Of a stretch of 6,667 nt of DNA, positions 4,742-6,667 are shown one piece after another (within the stretch, counting starts at the first letter, position 1; each line of letters opens with the position of its first letter). A program made the translations under genes and the position numbers. Origin of the DNA: Treponema sp. (GTDB lineage: Bacteria > Spirochaetota > Spirochaetia > Treponematales > Breznakiellaceae); contig JAISOQ010000163.1 of assembly GCA_031275515.1 (NCBI GenBank), forward strand, positions 1 through 6,667. Reading direction: 5' to 3'. The notes beneath the pieces are model-generated. The model did no database searches. It was not told where the DNA came from and saw only the letters and a list, made by a program, of their open reading frames with translations.

Positions 4742-6667
4742 ATGACTGTGAAAAGATTTAAATTTTTTATGTTGATTGCGATGGCAGGAATGGCAATGTT
4801 GTCCTGTGAAATTCCCCCGTATCCTTCGGGGAACGAGGGTACTGTCGAAGGGTTGGGAGGCGCCAAAAGGCCCCCCGACCTGGCCGATTACGAGAGATCC
4901 ACCGTGGAAAGTCTGACCGCCCCCATACCGGAAGACTTTATCCGGGGGGTGGACATCTCCAACTGTTACATCATTGAGCAGGCCGGGGGCCTTTACTACG
5001 ATGACGACAATACCCCCGGAGATATTATCGAAATTCTCAAGAGCCACGGCGTAAACTGGGTGCGGCTCCGGCTCTGGCATAATCACAAACTAGCCCAAAA
5101 CCCGGCCCCCTATGCCGGGGATGGGGATAATGACCTCGTGAAAACCAAGGCCATTGCCCGGCGGGCCAAAGCGGCGGGGATGAAATTCCTCCTGAACTTC
5201 CACTACAGCGACAACTGGGCCGATCCGGGCCGGCAGCAGATCCCCGCGGCCTGGGCGGAATACACCGAAGACCAGCTGGTACAGGCGGTTTATGACTATA
5301 CGTTTGACACTATTCTTGAACTCAAGGCTGCGGGCGCGGAACCGGATATGGTCCAGCTTGGCAATGAGATAACCCCCGGCCTCCTGAGCCCTGCTATCGG
5401 AGGGGATTGGACAAAGGTTGCCAGGGTACTGAACAGCGGCGCCCAGGCAGTCCGGCTGGCCGCGCCTGATGCCAGGATTATGCTGCACCTTGACCGGGGA
5501 GGCGATGTAAGCGCCTATCAGACATGGTTCGACCGTTTCGCCAGCCACAACTCCCAGGAGGCAGGCACCGCCGAGGTGGATTTTGACGTGGTTGGTCTTT
5601 CCTGGTATCCTTATTATTCATCCCACAGGTCTATTGATGAACTGGACGATAATATCAGGAACATCCGGTCCCGGTACGGCAAGGAAGCGGTAGTGGCCGA
5701 GACAGGCTGGGCCTGGACCATCGCCTATGACGGCGACGAACTTTCAAATCTCTTTCATATAACCCAGGAGAATCAAACCGCCCTACAGATGACCGACGGC
5801 AAAGGCTATGTTACCGCTTCAAGGATTAGCTTTGAAACGCGGGAAGACGCCGTTACGAAATACCTCCCCGCCTCGCCGGAAAACCAGGCGAAACTTCTGC
5901 GGGCGGTCATAGACGCCACGGCCAGCGCGGGGGGAGGCGGCGTGTTCTGGTGGGCCGGGGACTGGATACCCGCCACGGGACTGCGGAGCAACTGGGATAA
6001 CCAGACCCTCTTCGACTTTAACGGCAAAGCCCTGCCCGCCCTTTCCGTGCTTGGCGGTCTTTCCAGTACCGCCGGTATGACGCCGCCCCCGGCCCCCGCC
6101 AATTTCCGCGTAACGGCAGCGGCGATTGATTCCATCACCCTGAATTGGGACGCCTCTTACAGTGCGGACAAGTACGCCCTTTACCGGGCAAGCGCGCAGG
6201 AGGGTCCCTGGGATACGCCGGTTGACGAGACTGTCACTGAAACTGCTTATGCCGACAGGAATCTTACCCCGGGAACCACTTACTACTATCAGGTTAAAGC
6301 CCATAACGAACACGGCTGGGGCAGCCCTTCCGCGGTGAACGGAACACCCCGCGCCTTGACGGTTCCGGCGAATTTCCGGGCAGCTCCGGTTGATAACAGC
6401 TCAATTTCCCTGGCCTGGGATACTGTTGCCGATGCGACGGGTTACAAGATTTACCATGCGGGACCGGCGGCAGGCGCGCCTGCTGAAAACGCTTATATCC
6501 AGCTTGGCGGCGATCTTGGAGCCGGGGTTACCGGTTATCCCCAACCGGATTGGGCAGTGGGCGAAAGATGTTGTTTACCAAATAATTCTGTGAAAAAACC
6601 AAAAGTTAATAATCAGAGCTATAACGATTTTGTGCATGCGTTGGTCTTTGGAAAATCGTATGCCTTT
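4742..6667 (+). CDS. GH53 endo-beta-1,4-galactanase lipoprotein with C-terminal FN3 repeats, 3' end open
   Basis: The frame gives 642 residues with no stop before the window ends. MTVKRFK, a hydrophobic core and Cys22 (AMLSC) form a lipoprotein signal. The GH53 domain spans ~62-440. It shows RGVDIS (68-73), NWVRLRLWHN, FHYSDNWADPG (153-163), the acid/base Glu209 in QLGNE, SWYPYY, the nucleophile Glu320 in AETGW, and VFWWAGDW (401-408). These match the family's (beta/alpha)8 clan GH-A fold and retaining mechanism. The reaction is endo-hydrolysis of beta-1,4-galactan in pectin RG-I side chains or type I arabinogalactan. An FN3 domain follows (~448-536; NFRV, TLNWDA, TTYYYQVKAHNEHGWG). A second FN3 begins at ~539 (VPANFRAAP, SLAWDTVADATGYKIY) but loses its pattern after Tyr599 (base 6538). 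From there the encoded residues (DWAVGERCCLPNNSV) fit no FN3 strand, suggesting frameshifts or a junction. The catalytic part is complete and should be active; only the C-terminal tail is in doubt. Confidence 0.93.
   Translation, partial: MTVKRFKFFMLIAMAGMAMLSCEIPPYPSGNEGTVEGLGGAKRPPDLADYERSTVESLTAPIPEDFIRGVDISNCYIIEQAGGLYYDDDNTPGDIIEILKSHGVNWVRLRLWHNHKLAQNPAPYAGDGDNDLVKTKAIARRAKAAGMKFLLNFHYSDNWADPGRQQIPAAWAEYTEDQLVQAVYDYTFDTILELKAAGAEPDMVQLGNEITPGLLSPAIGGDWTKVARVLNSGAQAVRLAAPDARIMLHLDRGGDVSAYQTWFDRFASHNSQEAGTAEVDFDVVGLSWYPYYSSHRSIDELDDNIRNIRSRYGKEAVVAETGWAWTIAYDGDELSNLFHITQENQTALQMTDGKGYVTASRISFETREDAVTKYLPASPENQAKLLRAVIDATASAGGGGVFWWAGDWIPATGLRSNWDNQTLFDFNGKALPALSVLGGLSSTAGMTPPPAPANFRVTAAAIDSITLNWDASYSADKYALYRASAQEGPWDTPVDETVTETAYADRNLTPGTTYYYQVKAHNEHGWGSPSAVNGTPRALTVPANFRAAPVDNSSISLAWDTVADATGYKIYHAGPAAGAPAENAYIQLGGDLGAGVTGYPQPDWAVGERCCLPNNSVKKPKVNNQSYNDFVHALVFGKSYAF
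6539..6667 (+). other. Compositionally shifted, probably frameshifted 3' tail of the galactanase gene
   Basis: The galactanase frame stays open here, but the residues stop looking like an FN3 domain. Expected FN3 ending residues appear in other frames instead: TGLGSG in the frame of 6544-6561, then KDVVYQIIL in the frame of 6564-6590, ending at TGA 6591-6593. Bases 6601-6667 have about 34% GC by hand count (23 of 67), against well over 50% in the gene body. This fits base-call errors or a chimeric join at a contig end. A real insertion or gene decay is also possible. Confidence 0.5.

Noticed and set aside
4448..5548. Two long minus-strand open frames (4448-5086 and 5090-5548) opposite the galactanase
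   Set aside because: They oppose a gene with clear GH53 motifs, carry no recognisable motifs and look like shadows of GC-rich codon use.
6390..6593. Separate 67-residue plus-strand gene
   Set aside because: It overlaps the FN3-coding frame of the galactanase and has no ribosome site. Only its last residues are of interest, as the possible frameshifted end of the FN3.

Overview
The window holds four tightly packed plus-strand genes that read as one operon and look like a spirochaete galactan-utilisation locus. The most specific anchor is the last gene, a glycoside hydrolase family 53 (GH53) endo-beta-1,4-galactanase with both catalytic glutamate motifs intact. The three genes with readable 5' ends all begin with a short, relaxed signal peptide ending in Cys, as in spirochaetal lipoproteins. 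The first gene is an outer-membrane beta-barrel-like protein unlike SusC. The moderate GC content, the strong AGGAGG ribosome sites, the relaxed lipoboxes and the style of the barrel protein suggest a gut Treponema-like spirochaete, for example from a termite or ruminant. That assignment is inference; no RNA gene or marker gene confirms it.

Layout. Bases 1-63 are a very GC-rich island. Bases 64-161 are almost pure C. Neither resembles the rest of the window, and together they look like a damaged contig or read end. Gene 1 (183-1766) emerges directly from this tract and is probably truncated at its 5' end. Gene 2 (1783-2220) is a small lipoprotein with one probable beta-sandwich domain. Gene 3 (2231-4723) is a large modular lipoprotein: an N-terminal region of unknown type, an Ig-like domain, a CBM9/glucodextranase-C-like module, an FN3 domain, and a second copy of the CBM9-like module. 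Gene 4 (4742 to the window end) is a lipoprotein GH53 galactanase followed by FN3 repeats. It is open at the 3' edge, and the final ~130 bases appear frameshifted or foreign to it. Gaps between genes are 16, 10 and 18 nt, each holding AGGAGG 6-7 nt before the start codon. No promoter or terminator is visible, so both operon ends lie outside the window or are lost in the damaged 5' end.

Working model (inference). The GH53 lipoprotein cuts beta-1,4-galactan (pectin RG-I side chains or type I arabinogalactan) at the cell surface or in the periplasm. The modular lipoprotein and perhaps the small one bind glycan, and the barrel protein passes oligosaccharides across the outer membrane. The arrangement resembles a Bacteroidetes polysaccharide-utilisation locus in logic, but no SusC/SusD pair is visible.
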